This document shows, piece after piece, positions 23,260-36,073 of a stretch of DNA of 64,000 bases. Source of the stretch: Aquanectria penicillioides. Lineage: Eukaryota > Ascomycota > Sordariomycetes > Hypocreales > Nectriaceae. The notes beneath the pieces are model-generated. The model searched no databases. It had not been told where the DNA came from and worked only from the letters and a program-made list of their open reading frames with translations. The stretch is from positions 75,001 through 139,000 of the forward strand of contig PYIU01000011.1 of NCBI GenBank assembly GCA_003415625.1, written 5' to 3'. Numbering within the stretch: the stretch's first letter is position 1; each line of letters starts with the position of its first letter. Both the position numbers and the translations under genes were made by a program.

Positions 23260-25028
23260 CAGTGGGGGTGAAAAATTCCGACACATTCCGAGTCAACCCG
23301 GTGTCACTATACCTCCACCAAAAGAGGCTTCACTTTCAAATAATTCTAATAAATCTAAATAAATATATATCAACTATCTATATACATCAATATATAGCCC
23401 TTTAGATAGAGATTCTAATGGCCTTTTTAATATTTTGTATACTAGCCTTATGCATATATAACTGCTTGCATTCTGCGCTTTATTAAAAAGATTAGGTTTT
23501 GCAGTACTTTTAGCTTAATCTCTTTTTATAGCTTAATTATAGCTTTAATAAGGCGCTACTTTAATTTTTTATTTTTAGGTATAATTAAGAGATTAAAATA
23601 TTGCTTGTATATTCTTATTTTAAGGATTGCCTATAGATTTTTAATAGAGTTAAGATTAAAGCTATAGGGCAGCTAGTTTATTACTTTAGCCCTTTAGTTT
23701 TTATATTATTTTAGTAATTAGCTTATTATTAATTATAATTAAAAAAGAAAGAAATTATTATATTAAAAGTAGCTATTTTTAGTAATAATTTAAGAAAGGT
23801 ATTACTATAGGCATTGTGTTGGTGGATAGGGATATTGGCTAAAACACACACCCTACCCAAAAGGGTATAGGGTAAGCAGGTTCGGTCGAAGACTGAACAG
23901 CCTTCCCAAGCAGCTGCGAACAACTTGGAAGAGTATTAAAGCATCTGATTGAATGCTTTAGAGTGTCCCTTAAAGAAAAGAAAGAAAGAAAATAGAGCAG
24001 AAAGTTATAAATAAAGTAATGTTATAAGGGGCTATACTAGGACTTTAATAGGGTCTAAATGCAAGGAATTTAGAATTTTAAAAATAAAAATTAGTTAGAG
24101 AAAACTGCCTATTTATTTCCTATATTTTTAAGGTCCCTTTTATCTTCCTAATTAACTTAATAATAGATTGATCTATATTACCCTAGACCCTAACTCAGCA
24201 TTTAAGTAAAATTTATACTATAATGCTATTATAGTTTAAGTTTATATTGCTATAAAAAGGGACTATTAAAATGCATTTATAATAGCTAAAAGCATTAAAA
24301 AATATTTATAAATGCTTTATTAAAGTAATATAAATCTAAATATTCTTTTTAAATAGTCTTTTATATTAAAAACTATTAAAAGAATTATAATTATAAAGAG
24401 ATTATATATTAACTTATAAAAGCACTAAATGCATCTTTAGCTCTTACTTTAAGCTATAATAACTTTATTTAAAAAGATTTAAAACTCCTAAAAATCTATA
24501 AATATATATATATATTGCCTAATAAAGTGCAGTTATTTTTTAGCTATAGCTTTATTAATAAAAGGCTAAATAAATAACTAAAAGTATATAATGCCTTTCT
24601 TTTTAAGGAATATTAAAACTATCTTCTTTAAATAGCTTAATCTAGCTTCTTTAATTAATTCCTTAATTTAAATATAAGGGTTATGCCCTATAACTTATAG
24701 TATCTATCTCCTTTCCTAAGCTCCTATCTTATGCGGTTGGCTAGACCTAGGTTGATCTTGGCCGCTCTATTGGTCACAATATCGCCTTACCACACTATAA
24801 ATCGCATGCCGACTTAGCCCCTCATCGCGCGCGATAGAGGCAGCGGATACGCCCAAGTTATACCTCTAAACAATCCTTGTTCTTGTATAAGGTAAATGAT
24901 GCACTTGCGATACCATTCTGACCTTATTTGGCTGTGCAATAAGCTGTTGAAGTTGAATGTTGATTATAGTGTAGGTAGAGGGAAAGCGGGGTACATGAAA
25001 ATGTGTCGTAACTTTTGATGCCCCACTG
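23260..25028 (-). mobile_element. Tc1/mariner-like element, RIP-like decay, 1,769 bp
   Basis: The ends are imperfect inverted repeats beginning CAGTGGGG (left CAGTGGGGGTGAAAAATTCC, right in reverse CAGTGGGGCATCAAAAGTTA) and share a CGACACATT block. TA is duplicated on both sides (23258-23259, 25029-25030). On the minus strand near 24900-24750 a transposase helix-turn-helix is still readable (LGVSAASIARDEGLSRHAIY, then PRSSQP), broken by TAA/TAG stops of the kind produced by C-to-T change at Gln codons. The interior from about 23340 to 24720 is extremely AT-rich and TpA-rich, while about 250 bp at the right end keep normal composition. It contains a copy of the 2.0-2.7 kb repeat. Confidence 0.85.
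23835..24240. repeat. Dispersed repeat, copy B (RIP-like), inside the mariner element
   Basis: Collinear with 2045-2690: AAAACACAC, GGTATAGGGT, AGCTGCGAACAACTTG, AGCATCTGATTG, AATGTTATA occur in the same order and orientation. Many positions that are C or G in copy A are T or A here. Either a nested insertion or a shared internal part of related elements. Confidence 0.6.
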
Positions 25029-28000
25029 TATGTATACTGTGAAATGGACTGAATGAACGTTCTCGATGACTCTCATGCAATCTTCGTGCCGCCGGAGGCA
25101 GCTTCTTGCGGTTTCGATGCATTCAGATATGAATGGAGTTGAAGATTCTGATGGAGATGGGCTTGCCCGATATACTAGTGTGAGGAGAGAGAGGCAAAGG
25201 ATATCATCCGAGACGACAATGAAGTTTGCAAATGTGCTCCCAATCTTCTTACTTGCTTCGCTTATCCACTCTTGCTACAGATGAATGGTCAACTAAGGTC
25301 TCTGTATTTCTTCGTTGAAATAGTACAACAACCTATGTGCAATAAACTCACATTAATTTCAGCTGACTTTGTCATGATGTCGTTTAGTTCACTTGCCAAC
25401 TCATGAACCCTAGAGTTTCGCACGTGATCGGGTTGAGTCATAGACTCAGGGCTATAGAGCATCTCATATATTCTTCCCTGGCATCTGGCAGTTTTGACCC
25501 ATAGACACGCGAGAGCCAAAAAATGAGTGGAATCTTGAAGATCGGTGGAAGGAGTAGGCAACGTCACGTCCCAATCCGGAATCGTCGAGGCTCGTCCTAG
25601 GCGGAGCGACAGACTCTTGTCAAGAAAGTATACACACCAAAAGAGTGTTTGCCTCTGCTGCACATCGCTTGCATTATCGTCATTCTTAGCAAGTCGATGA
25701 AACCCGAGCGTTTGACAAAGCTCTGATGCCTTTGATATTAAAGTCCAGGATAGAGATGGTTTCGAAATTTCGATAGCGTGGACAGCCTAGTCACTCGTCA
25801 ATTATTCGGTCATTGAGAAAGACGAGAGAGCCCAAACATACTCCCAGAACCAGGGCGAGGATCATGCGGACGTCGGTGGGTAAATACAAGGGTAGAGTGG
25901 CCAGGGCTGTTTCTAGGTTGTTGTGGCACAACTGAACAAATACAATAGCCTCATTTTCCCCGCTGGATATGCGATTCACATGATCCTGAAAAAGGTACAG
26001 GAGGCCCGCGTTGGCAATAATAAAGTCAGCTCTGGAGAAATCTTTAGAAAAGTAAACTCTGAGGCAGAGGTCTGAGAAGTGTTCTATAGAACAGAACTCG
26101 AGGATCCAGGAAATTGTCTCGGAGTTTCCGTCTGATTATGTCAGTTCAGGTATTCCACTGAGGTAAGACAGTTCGAAAGGGTATGTGGCATGGAAATGCG
26201 AAGGAAAACATGCGTTTCTCAGCTCTGATAGTTGGTATTGACTCACTTTTTATGGCCTGTATCAGGGCTACGATCTCTTGGATTGGTGGCAGTTCATAAT
26301 CTTGAAGAGCGGGGCACATGACCGATTTGGCGTTAGGATAGGCCATCTCAGCTGCTACGCTTTGCCGCCTCAAATTGTTGGTGAGGCGATGGAGACAGTC
26401 AAGGGTTTCACGAAACTCAAGACTCGGGTCCCGAGAGGACTGTGTATGAACAGCGTTTTGAAGAAAATTGTTGGCGAAGACAGATTGGGCGGCCAGAGAG
26501 GACTCCCCTTCGACAACAGGACTATCTGAAGCCGATTGGAGGATGTTTCCGAAAGGGTTTGAAGGTTCACTTTGCTCTTGGTTCGAAACTATTGTCGCTG
26601 GACTCTCGTGAGCCGGAGTTGTCTGGTAATCTGGAGAAGTTGAGCCTATCTGTCGGCTCTTCAGGAGCCGAGTAAGTTCTTCAAGTCGCTTATCAAGCAG
26701 GTCGATTTTCCTCTCACTATGAACGCAGCGAACCAAGGGATTAGCGTTTCGTTGTGACGGGAATGACAAGACAGTGTAAAGAAATCAAATGAACCAAGGG
26801 AAAAAACGATAAACAATGAGTTCGGAAAAAGAAAAAAAAAATCAGACAATGAAGCGCTCACTATTCAGAGGTGAGATTGATTCTAGTGCGTGTGTTCTTG
26901 GGTCGTGCACAGGCGTGGGTGCATGGTATTCCGGCCTGGACGCAGTGGGAACAGGGAGAAGCTCTGTCGCAACGAATCTACACAGCATCCTGTTAGCTAC
27001 AGCGGTAGAGTTGCTGCCTTTCCAAGTTCACCGGTCGTAGGCAACGGTCTTTAGAGGAGCGATAAGTGCGATTATGGATGCACTAGGTTAAGGAGCAAGG
27101 GCCCGGGGTTGGCACGTACTTTGCGGGCACGGCAGCCATCACACTGGGCACGCGTGAGCAATGGGGACGAGGTTCAGGGTCAAGGGCCAAGACTAACAGC
27201 TCGCCGAACATAGGAGGTGGGGGCGGCTCTGTTCAATGGAATTGAATCCTCTCCGGGTGTATTCTCCCTGACAAGAGGGTTTCCACCCTCGGACATGGCA
27301 CCACGTAGACGGCGATTTGACCGGGACCCGGAAAGGAAGCAGACTTGTCGGATGGAAAACACACGGTGGCGCAAGGGAAGAAGCTCCGAAAGGTGAAAGA
27401 GAACGACTTGCGTCGGAGGCGGATGGGGAGAAGAAAATGCAATCAGGGGGCCGCAATGCGCGGGATCCGATATGGAGCATGTCGTGGCGAATAGGCGTTT
27501 ATAGTGGGCGGCGTTGCGCGGGATCCGATGCAGACGTATGTGCCGGTTCCGCACCAAAGAATTAAGCCACCACATGCCAAGCCACTGCATTAGACAGATA
27601 GTGCTTGGCGAACGTGGCAGATCAACGGACTCTCGCCCTTCGAGTCCAACAGGATATACGAGAGTATGCTCCATATTCCATCTAATCATGGTTCGGCTCT
27701 AGTGAGCGTATTAGCTCATACTGGTCACCGCTATTGGCGTCCCTGTCCCTGTGCTAACCACATGGAATGAATCACTATTACTGGAAAAATGCGGTGCTAT
27801 ACGCCCAGAATCCCTGCTGCTTTGTGTTATGAAGTGCGCGCAGGCAGGCCGAAGGCGACGAAGATTCACAAACATGGTTTAAAAGAAAAGCATTAGATGT
27901 TATACAAGTTCCGAAATTACACACTTCTGAGACTGCAGATGTTCCTGCTTCAACCAGGCTTGTCACGGAGGATCCACTCGCCGAATCGACCGTGATGGCG

Positions 28001-28153
28001 GGTTTCTCGGGGCGCGGCCACCGCACACTCAAGGTTCAGACGCTCTCCTCTACGAATATCATCCTACCTCTCCACCTTTATTGTTTTTTCCCCTCCTCAA
28101 AGCTCCCTGACCTCGCTCGATTACCCAATACATTTTCCAGCAACACCGCTCCC

Positions 28154-29980
28154 ATGATGACGAAAAACGCCGTTAGTCCGATCAACATGAGTAGAAGCCC
28201 ACCATACAAGTCCACTGAGGAGCATTCAGCCGACGAGATACTTGAGGACTTGGGTTACAAACCCGAGCTGTCGCGGGATCGATCAACAATGCATGTCGCA
28301 TTCATGGCATTTGTCCTAGCGTCAGTACCGTATGGCTTGGCAACAAGCCTCAACTGGCCCGTCGTGGGTGGAGGTCCCATCAATATCATATGGGGCTGGG
28401 TTCTCGTCTCTCTTGTTGTCATATGTGTGGCAGTATCACTTGGTGAAATCACAAGTGTCTATCCTACAGCTGGAGGTATTTTCTTTTTCTCTTTCTCATC
28501 TAGGTGACCCTTCTTACCGTTTTTGATCCTCCACATCTGCATTCGGTCGGCTGTCTTGGCTAACCTGATACGCTCTTAGGTGTGTATTATCAGACCTTCA
28601 TGCTCTCACACCCACCTTGGCGGAGAGCCGTCAGCTGGATATGTGGCTGGCTCTACGTCGTCGGAAATATTTCCATTACATTGTCTGTAAACTTTGGCAC
28701 CACACTGTTTCTGGTATCATGCATCAACGTCTTCGAGTCCGAACCTGGCGTTGGTATATTTGCTGGTAAACCCTACCAAGTATTTCTCATCTTTGTAGGT
28801 ATTACAATCATATGCAATGCTGCCTCGGCTCTTGGTAACAAATGGCTCCCCTTGCTTGATGTGAGATCTTAAATTTTCCTTCGTCTCTATTGCTTTGAAA
28901 CATCATCTGATTATGTTACTAGACCGCAGCAATATTCTGGACCTTCGCCGGCGTTTTGGCTATTATTATTACTATACTTGTCCTTGCTAAGAATGGCCGT
29001 CATGATGCCAAATATGTTTTTACTCACTTTGAGACGAGTTCTGGCTGGCCAGACGGGTGGTCCTTTTGCGTGGGTCTTTTGCATGCGGGCTATGCTACTT
29101 CATCCACTGGTATGATTACATCGTAAGCACCCACATCCAGTCAGTTTTGCTGAATTCCCGTTTCTCTCTGACTACATTCGGCAGCATGTGTGAAGAGGTA
29201 CGGCAACCCTCAATCCAAGTCCCAAGGGCTATGGTTGCAACGGTCTTCATAAATACTATTGCCGGCTTGTTGTTCCTTATCCCGATTATCTTTGTGATGC
29301 CAGATATTCAGTGGCTTATTAGCGTTTCAGCGGGCCAACCTGTCCCTACAATTGTTAAGAGCGCTGTTGGTGGATCAGGTGCAGCAATGGCGCTTCTTAT
29401 TCCCCTTCTTGTTTTGGGTATTCTATGTGGCATTGGATGTACTACTGCATCCTCTCGCTGTACATGGGCGTTTGCTCGAGACGGCGCTATACCTGGATCG
29501 AGATGGTGGAGCAATATTGATCGGAATTTTTCTGTTCCTCTCAATGCCATGATGTTTTGCATGATTATCGAGATTTTATTGGGGTTTATCTACTTTGGCT
29601 CTTCAGCTGCGTTCAATGCATTCTCTGGAGTGGGCGTTGTATGTTTAAATATAGCATACGTCACTCCAGTTGCCATCAGTCTGTCAACAGGCCGGAAGCA
29701 AATTAAAACAGGACGATTCAACCTCGGTCATTTTGGTGTCTTTTGCAATATAGTAGCAGTCGGTGAGTACATACACCCATATTTGGAAGAATTTACTAAC
29801 TTAAAAGGCTGGTGCTTGTTGATAATACCACTATTCTGCATGCCATCTACTGTTCCGGCCGCCGCACCCTCCGTTAACTATGCTCCTGTTGTCTTTGTTG
29901 CCGCAGGCATTACCTCTGGCGTTTGGTACTGGGTTTGGGGATACGGGAACTACACCGGCCCGCCTACCGGCCGACACTAG
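28154..29980 (+). CDS. Amino-acid/GABA-type permease (APC superfamily)
   Basis: Five exons (28154-28475, 28580-28860, 28923-29122, 29185-29762, 29808-29980) give 517 residues with every join in frame. The N-terminal tail ends DEILEDLGYKPELSR, typical of fungal amino-acid permeases, and is followed by about twelve hydrophobic spans. Family features include GPINIIWGW, TAGGVYYQ, SMCEEVRQPSIQVPRAM, the loop CTWAFARDGAIPGSRWW and NIAYVTPVAISL. It should import amino acids, GABA or choline-like substrates across the plasma membrane; the substrate cannot be read from sequence. It sits between a transposon-killed Zn2Cys6 factor and a Mg2+ transporter gene. Confidence 0.9.
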
Positions 29981-30948
29981 TCTTGGCAAAAATCATACCT
30001 ACACTTACGCATGTGTCTTCATATCTATACGTCGGGGCGAACTGAATGTTGCGCATAGGCGCAGCTTCTCTCGCTTGGGTCACATGCGCATGCACGCAAG
30101 CACAAACGCGAATGAAAGCAAGAATGTCGGAAATAAAGAGAATGAACAAATAGTAAATACAAAAATGCATGGAAATAGAAATTTATTGGCATCCATCAAA
30201 ATGCTGAACATCAGCATGGGAACAATAATCGGTAGATGGGTTGCTTATGGCCTTACCGTAGGCTGCTATTTCAATTCGCCCCAGAGTCATAAGAGGAAGC
30301 AAAAATGCGGAGCTCTGTGGTGCAGTCATTTGTGGTCATTTCACACAGTTACCACAGCGCCAGTCCATGGAAAAGAGAACGGGCTCTCGACTATTAGGCA
30401 GCGGAATACCAGCATCTATGCTCGATGTAGGAATAGGGAGACAGCTGGCTGAGTCAAGTAGGTCAATAAATTTTGGGTGCCTTGAGGATATGAGAGTTTC
30501 ACTCTGTCTCCAAATGAGCGCGGTTGGGGGTGTGCGAATGCTAGCTTGCTATCGCGCGAGCCCCAAAATTAGCTTGCTCGGATGCCGGACTCGGTCTTCT
30601 CGGGATGCGGGAAAAGCTTGGCAGCCCTTACAAAGCAAATTAGCGGGAGCAGCGTGGCAGTGCTTCAGATTGCATTGATTCAGGGGAATTTCTTGGGGAA
30701 TTCAACAAAATTTTCAAATCACTATCCTCCAACCCCTGGATACTGCCAGCTTCCACGACATAAACACACGCAGGTGCAGTTTTGGTTAATGATCCTGGAG
30801 CCAGCTTACCGTGGAACGAACCCACGCTTTCAATGTCCTCAACATTGGGAGCATCCTTGTTCACCCACTACGAAACCGCTTGCCGCTATTAGAATAAAGA
30901 CTTGACATCTCATTTTCACGCTCCTGTCATTGATCTTACTACACCGAC
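29981..30948. other. Intergenic
   Basis: Lies between two + strand transporter genes. Short frames only; no motif, repeat or RNA gene recognised. Confidence 0.4.
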
Positions 30949-32396
30949 ATGCTCCTAGAAGAGCGGTACGTTGCGCCAGCTAGACATATACCTCTCCACC
31001 TAATAGTGGGTGCTTACTGACGATATGTTTAATACAGATACATAGGTCTGGCACTAGCCATAGGCTCGAGTGTTTGCATCGGTATTCATCATTCGCGATG
31101 TTTTTTGGGGGCCAAGTAGCTAACACAGGTGGTTCCATAGGCGTTAGTTTCATAGTGACGAAGAAGGTATTGCGTCCTCAATGCCGATAGACTTGCAAGG
31201 CTACTTAGGAATTCATGCTAACCCATCAACGATCTAGGGGCTAATGCATACGGAAGGGCGGAGTGAATATACAGAGCACCATCTTTCATATTTGAAGAGC
31301 CCAGTATGGTGGGTCGGCACGATAATATGTAAGATAAGTTATTGAGCTCTTCTGACACTCTCTTCTGATGCGATAAGCAGTGGCTGTTGGTGAGATTGGC
31401 AACTTCACAGCCTACGCGTTCGCCCCAGCCATTCTCGTCACCCCTCTAGGGGCCATATCGGTTATAGTTGGGGCAATTCTTGGTTCATACTTCTTGCAAG
31501 AAACACTAGGGGTATTGGGGAGGCTTGGGAGCGCAACTTGTTTGATGGGCGCCCTGATAATTGTCCTCCATGTTCAACCAAATGAAGAGATTGAGACCAT
31601 CGACCAGTTTCTGAATTATGCCATCCAGCCGGGTAAGTTTTGGGTCACGAATGTCTTTTCAATGGCCCGAGAGCTCTCTGACAAATCATCTTAGGCTTCC
31701 TTGCTTATACAGCATGCGTCGTTAGCTTTTCGGTATTGATGATTTACAAGGTCGCACCGACTCATGGGAGCAAAACCCCATTGATATATCTTTCCATATG
31801 CTCTTTAGTTGGGTCGGTGTCGGTCATGTCCATAAAAGCATTCGGGATAGCCTTGAAACTTACGTTTTCTGGAGACAACCAATTCACACATCCATCGACA
31901 TATATTTTTATGCTATCGATGGTAGCATGCATCCTAACACAGATGAACTATTTCAACAAAGCTCTATCCGTCTTTCCCTTAAACATGTAAGTGCGCCGCG
32001 ATTCCTCAAGTTGTGACTCTTTCTTATGCAGCAGCTGGCAGTGTCAACCCTCTGTATTATGTATTTTTTACATTAGCAACTCTATGTGCATCCATCGCCC
32101 TTTTTGGAGGAATTAACACCCCTGGGGCAGCTGAAACCTGGTCGGTATTTTGTGGACTTTTGCTGAACTTTGCTGGAGTCTACCTGCTGAATATGTCAAG
32201 ATTTGATCCTGATATGCATCAGATGCTGCCTACAATGGAGGATGCTACTGGCTCAGACATAGTCTCCAATATTCAGACTTCCATGATCGGGCATCAGAGA
32301 TCTATCAATGATTCTTGGGACAGCAGTATGAGCAACGATCGAGACACAATAGGCCTCAATACCACTTTTGAAGCGGAAATTGACTCAAGGATGTAA
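30949..32396 (+). CDS. NIPA-family magnesium transporter
   Basis: Seven exons (30949-30965, 31038-31081, 31141-31166, 31238-31328, 31381-31632, 31695-31986, 32042-32396) sum to 358 residues in frame. Diagnostic NIPA segments: ERYIGLALAIGSSVCIG, VSFIVTKKGL, SPVWWVGTII, FAPAILVTPLGAISVIVGA, LIYLSICSLVGSVSVMSIKA, ILTQMNYFNKAL and VNPLYYVFFT. About nine membrane spans, then a Ser/Asp-rich cytoplasmic tail. NIPA proteins carry Mg2+ in plasma or endosomal membranes. Several exons are very short (17 and 26 nt) and easily missed by gene finders. The gene is complete with no frame breaks. Confidence 0.92.
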
Positions 32397-33356
32397 TCGG
32401 GCTCCTGCAATAAAAGATCTAGTTAATGGGAACATTATGTAGAAGAAATTGGGTCACAAAATTGGTTAACTTAATGAGAGTCAAGATCAAGCCAAGATCA
32501 GCTGGTGAATCCCATGAACAACTTGGAGGTGATGACACCCGTGATTGTCGCTCTCATGTTAGTGGCGTTGGCACAGTCGAGACAAAAGTTCAAGGGCATT
32601 GAAGTGTGCCAATACCGGGCATTATTTGAATAAACTGCGAACACACAGACTTCCATTTTATGGCTAGTTTCTTAGCTCTGTTAAACAGACACAGCCTTTA
32701 TAGCTAGCGAAGAGAAAAAGAATTTGGTCCCCCAGAATAATGCCATTTGCGACCGAAATAAGGCATGACGCATGAGAAACGAAAATAAACAGCAAACGAG
32801 AAAGAGCTCCTTACGCGAATGGCGACTGAAACACATGCCCATACGTCACATCAGCTGACCTCGGCTCTTTTGTTGGCTATGGCGAGATCCTCTGCAGCAT
32901 TTTTGAATGAGATCTATTCTTGGTGGGCCAGGTCGAGGTTTGACGGAGCTGGGTCCAGGGTATTGGGCGCATTCGGGAGCGACGCATCCCGGACAGAGAG
33001 CTATTTGCCATGCCTGCTGGACGCAAGCTGAGCTATCGACACCATGGAGGAGTGAGAATTAATTTTATATGCACACTCGGGGCCGTGCCCATATCAAATG
33101 ATAGCCCAAACCTCTTTCTCGGAGCATCGAGATCCACATCCGACATTAGTCCAAGCGCTTAGGTGCTTCGGACACACCCAAGTCCGCGCCCGTCCTCATC
33201 AGAACTTGACTGCACTGCCCTCGGCTTGGATCATCTTTCTTAATGAAGCACCCTTTCTTACTTCCTGACATTTTGTGTTGACATTCCATCACCACAGCCC
33301 CCCCTTTCCCCTGTTTCTACCGCCAGCTAACCAACCCCCTCTCATAGTCTGCCAAT
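32397..33356. other. Intergenic
   Basis: This is the upstream region of the intact Zn2Cys6 gene. A C/T-rich tract (about 33290-33350) precedes the start codon, common in fungal core promoters. No other feature is supported. Confidence 0.4.
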
Positions 33357-36073
33357 ATGGCTAGTCGATCTCAAACGAATGCAGATGCTGAAGGGAAATG
33401 CCCTAACTTGCCTCCGGATAACATATCCCTCGCCCCTCTTCGGAGAGCAGCAAGTGGCCTCTCACCTTTTGTTTGCGCGTCCATTGCTGACAGATATTTA
33501 GTGTCAGTCATGCCATTCTCGCAAGGTAAAGTTGTGCTCGACACCAAGTCTCAACTCGTCGGTTTTGAATAATGGTTCGCTACCTTTCAGGCAATACCTA
33601 ACATCAAACCAGATCCGATGTGACAAACTTTCTCCCTGCTACCAGTGTATTCAAGTGGGGATCCCTTGTACGAAAGCGACTAGGCGCCCGAGAGAGAAAC
33701 GCAACCAGGTAGCAGCATCATCTCGACAGTGGGTTGCCTAGAACCCCGTTTATGCTGCATCAATTCGTTTTGCATTTTACACTCAAATAAAAATACTTGC
33801 TGATATTTGCTCTTTCTTGCATCAGCGATGAGAAGCTCGAACTAATCGATCGCCGACTCGAAGGGGTCACCCAGATTCTTCACGACATGAAGACAAACTG
33901 GGCTACTCCCGTGACTCAATCTGACGCAACAATCTCATCTGTCGTCAGCGGAATCGAGGCTGTCAAAGATTCGTCAACTCCATTAGGTGATACATCGCAG
34001 GCGGTTGTGACTAGCCCCGTCGTTGAGGGAGAGTCTTCCTTTGCCACACAATCTGCGTTTGCCAGCGAGTTCCTTCACAAGGCGGTTCGCGATGTCTCTT
34101 TTCAGGATTCAGATCGCAGCATGAGCGGGATCATGGACTCTCTGCAATGCATTATACGTACATTGAAGAGGCAGACTTCGGAGACCGAGATGTCGTATCC
34201 TTCTGCAAGGGGAGTGCTTTGCCCTTCTCTCAGGGGCAGTGTTTTACCGCCGATCGAGATAACGGTGGCTCTCATACGCTCTGCTAAATGTAAGTTCTGT
34301 CACCTAAACTTGAGAGAGCACTATCCCGGTATTCGTCTCAATTGGCCAACTCCATCCTTAGCAAATCCACGTGGATCATTAGCATGGATCTATGATTTTT
34401 TTCCTTTGGAGTACTTCTCGGACATTTGCCTTCGAATATACTTCTCTAAAGATTTCCCAGTGGCCGATTTTATTATTGCAAACGCTGGTCTGCAGCAACT
34501 ATTTCTAGAGCAATCATATTCCACATCAGACGATAAAGCTAAAAGCCTTGAGCATGTGCGCATTTGTGGCACCAACCTCGAGACAGCTCTCATTAGTCTT
34601 CCTTTGCATTTACCAGGAACTTCGAGCATGATTGCTGCTCTACTCCTAGGCGTGAGTGTCATTCCCTTCGACTTAAAAGCGAGCCTATCCTCTCATCCGA
34701 TGGACTCCCTGAATCTTACATGATACTTAGGCCTTTCATGCAATTGAAATATCAAAGCCATCGCTGGCCTGGACGTTATCGTCAAAAGCATCTGAACTAT
34801 GCCAAACTCTCGGATATCATCGGATTCCCTCGATAGAGACTAGCAATATGGTCGGCGATATGCGGTATAAGCAATTCCTGTTTTGGTTGATGTACTTTGT
34901 GGACAAAAGTCTTTCGCTGCGCCTAGGACGTGCATCAACTGTTCAGAACTGGGATATTACAACTCCAATGTTGTCGGGACATGAAACCCATTCCCCCCTT
35001 GCAGCCTCTATTACCATGTGGGTAAATACTGCACGGTGTCAAGGCAATGTCTACGAGCATCTGTACAGCCCAGAGTCTATCTCTCAATCTGACGAAATAC
35101 GAGAATCTCGTGTTCAAGCCCTCTCAAATGATCTGCAAGAGATATCACGGAGAGCATGCGAAATAAGTGTGAGTAGGCTCCACGGCCACGAAGACTTTTC
35201 GAGCTTCACTTCTGAAGTACCACTAATTCGCTTCAGGACCACCACCTGCAAAATGCCAGAAATAAATTTGGAAACCTTATCATTGAGTTTATCACTCTTT
35301 CGGATGATGCGTTGCGCCTATCACTCCTTACTCTCGTGTATCGTGCGAGTCCACCCGCCAAGGATTCTGCTTCAGCCTTCATCCCAGATTGCATTGAAGC
35401 AGCAAGAGCTACACTCCAACGACACCAAGATTTTCTAACCATTTTCAAGGATGTGAACTCTTTATACTTTATCAATTATGTCCACTGGTTAGTTGAGATT
35501 AATATTGGTCCCTCTATTTTGACCACACATTTCTGTAGGATCTTACGCCGAGCTTACAAGATATATTTTAGGACCCTGCTATTTGCTCCATTCACCCCCT
35601 TTATCGTGCTTTTTTGCCATATAATCGAAACCCAAGATGAAGCAGATCTGGATCGCCTTAATTTCTTTGTCACGTCAATGGAGTCTGTGCCATCACTCTC
35701 AGATGCCGCGTCGAAAATGTACCACTTGTTTCAGGTCCTGTATAGAATTGCACTGCGTTACGTTGAGTGCCGCTCCACAGAAATGAGTGAAGAACAGGCA
35801 GAAGCAAGCACCTCTGTGAATGCCTACTTAACAACTTTGGGTTTCCACCCAATGAATCAAGACAGTTTCCAACGAAGCACAGACACGGCTTCAGTCTCAA
35901 ACCAGGATTTCAAACCCAGAGGAGAAAATATCGATACAGGTTCAGAAATGGAAGGATGTGGAGTGTTACACCCTACTATGTGGATAGGCCACACAACAGA
36001 ATTGGAAGAATGGTTCAACGGAAACCATTATATCATGGAGTTACTCGAAGAACCGAACTTCACATTTTCATAG
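33357..36073 (+). CDS. Zn2Cys6 transcription factor (intact paralogue)
   Basis: Eight exons: 33357-33449, 33502-33525, 33613-33728, 33826-34289, 34362-34651, 34731-35168, 35237-35487, 35572-36073, totalling 725 residues in frame. The zinc cluster is rebuilt from a 24-nt micro-exon (CQSCHSRK) and the next exon (IRCDKLSPCYQC). The first intron uses a GC-AG pair (GCAAGT at 33450), recognised because LRRA-CQSCHSRK-IRCDK results. A dimerisation helix (EKLELIDRRLEGVTQIL) and a fungal regulatory domain follow (YFSDICLRIYFSKDF, FVDKSLSLRLGRAS, LSLLTLVYRAS, VLFCHIIETQD). It should bind DNA at CGG half-sites. Paralogous along its length to the split gene at 22658-27296. Confidence 0.9.

Larger units (their letters stand above)
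22658..27296 (-). pseudogene. Zn2Cys6 transcription factor interrupted by a transposon
   Basis: Exons on the minus strand: 27296-27198, 27143-27120, 26977-26862, 26716-26247, 26131-25842, 25786-25352, 25274-25029 plus 23257-23253 (one exon split by the element), 23174-22658. The zinc cluster is divided: a 24-nt exon encodes CDGCRARK and the next begins IRCDRASPCSHC. A linker coiled coil (ERKIDLLDKRLEELTRLLK) and a fungal-specific regulatory domain follow (HFSDLCLRVYFSKDF, SLSLRLGRAS, LSLLTLVYRASP). The C-terminus is EEWFNSSHQMMDLINEPNF. Domain order, intron positions and phases match the + strand gene at 33357-36073. Without the insertion the exon lengths sum to 734 codons with no other lesion. 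As it stands, translation runs into the element and stops. Confidence 0.9.

Noticed and set aside
23340..24720. AT-rich block as mitochondrial insertion or centromere-like DNA
   Set aside because: Inverted-repeat ends, TA duplication and a transposase HTH identify a mutated transposon.
27180..27702. 169-codon minus frame as a separate gene
   Set aside because: Its 3' part is the first exon of the split Zn2Cys6 gene; the rest is upstream sequence.
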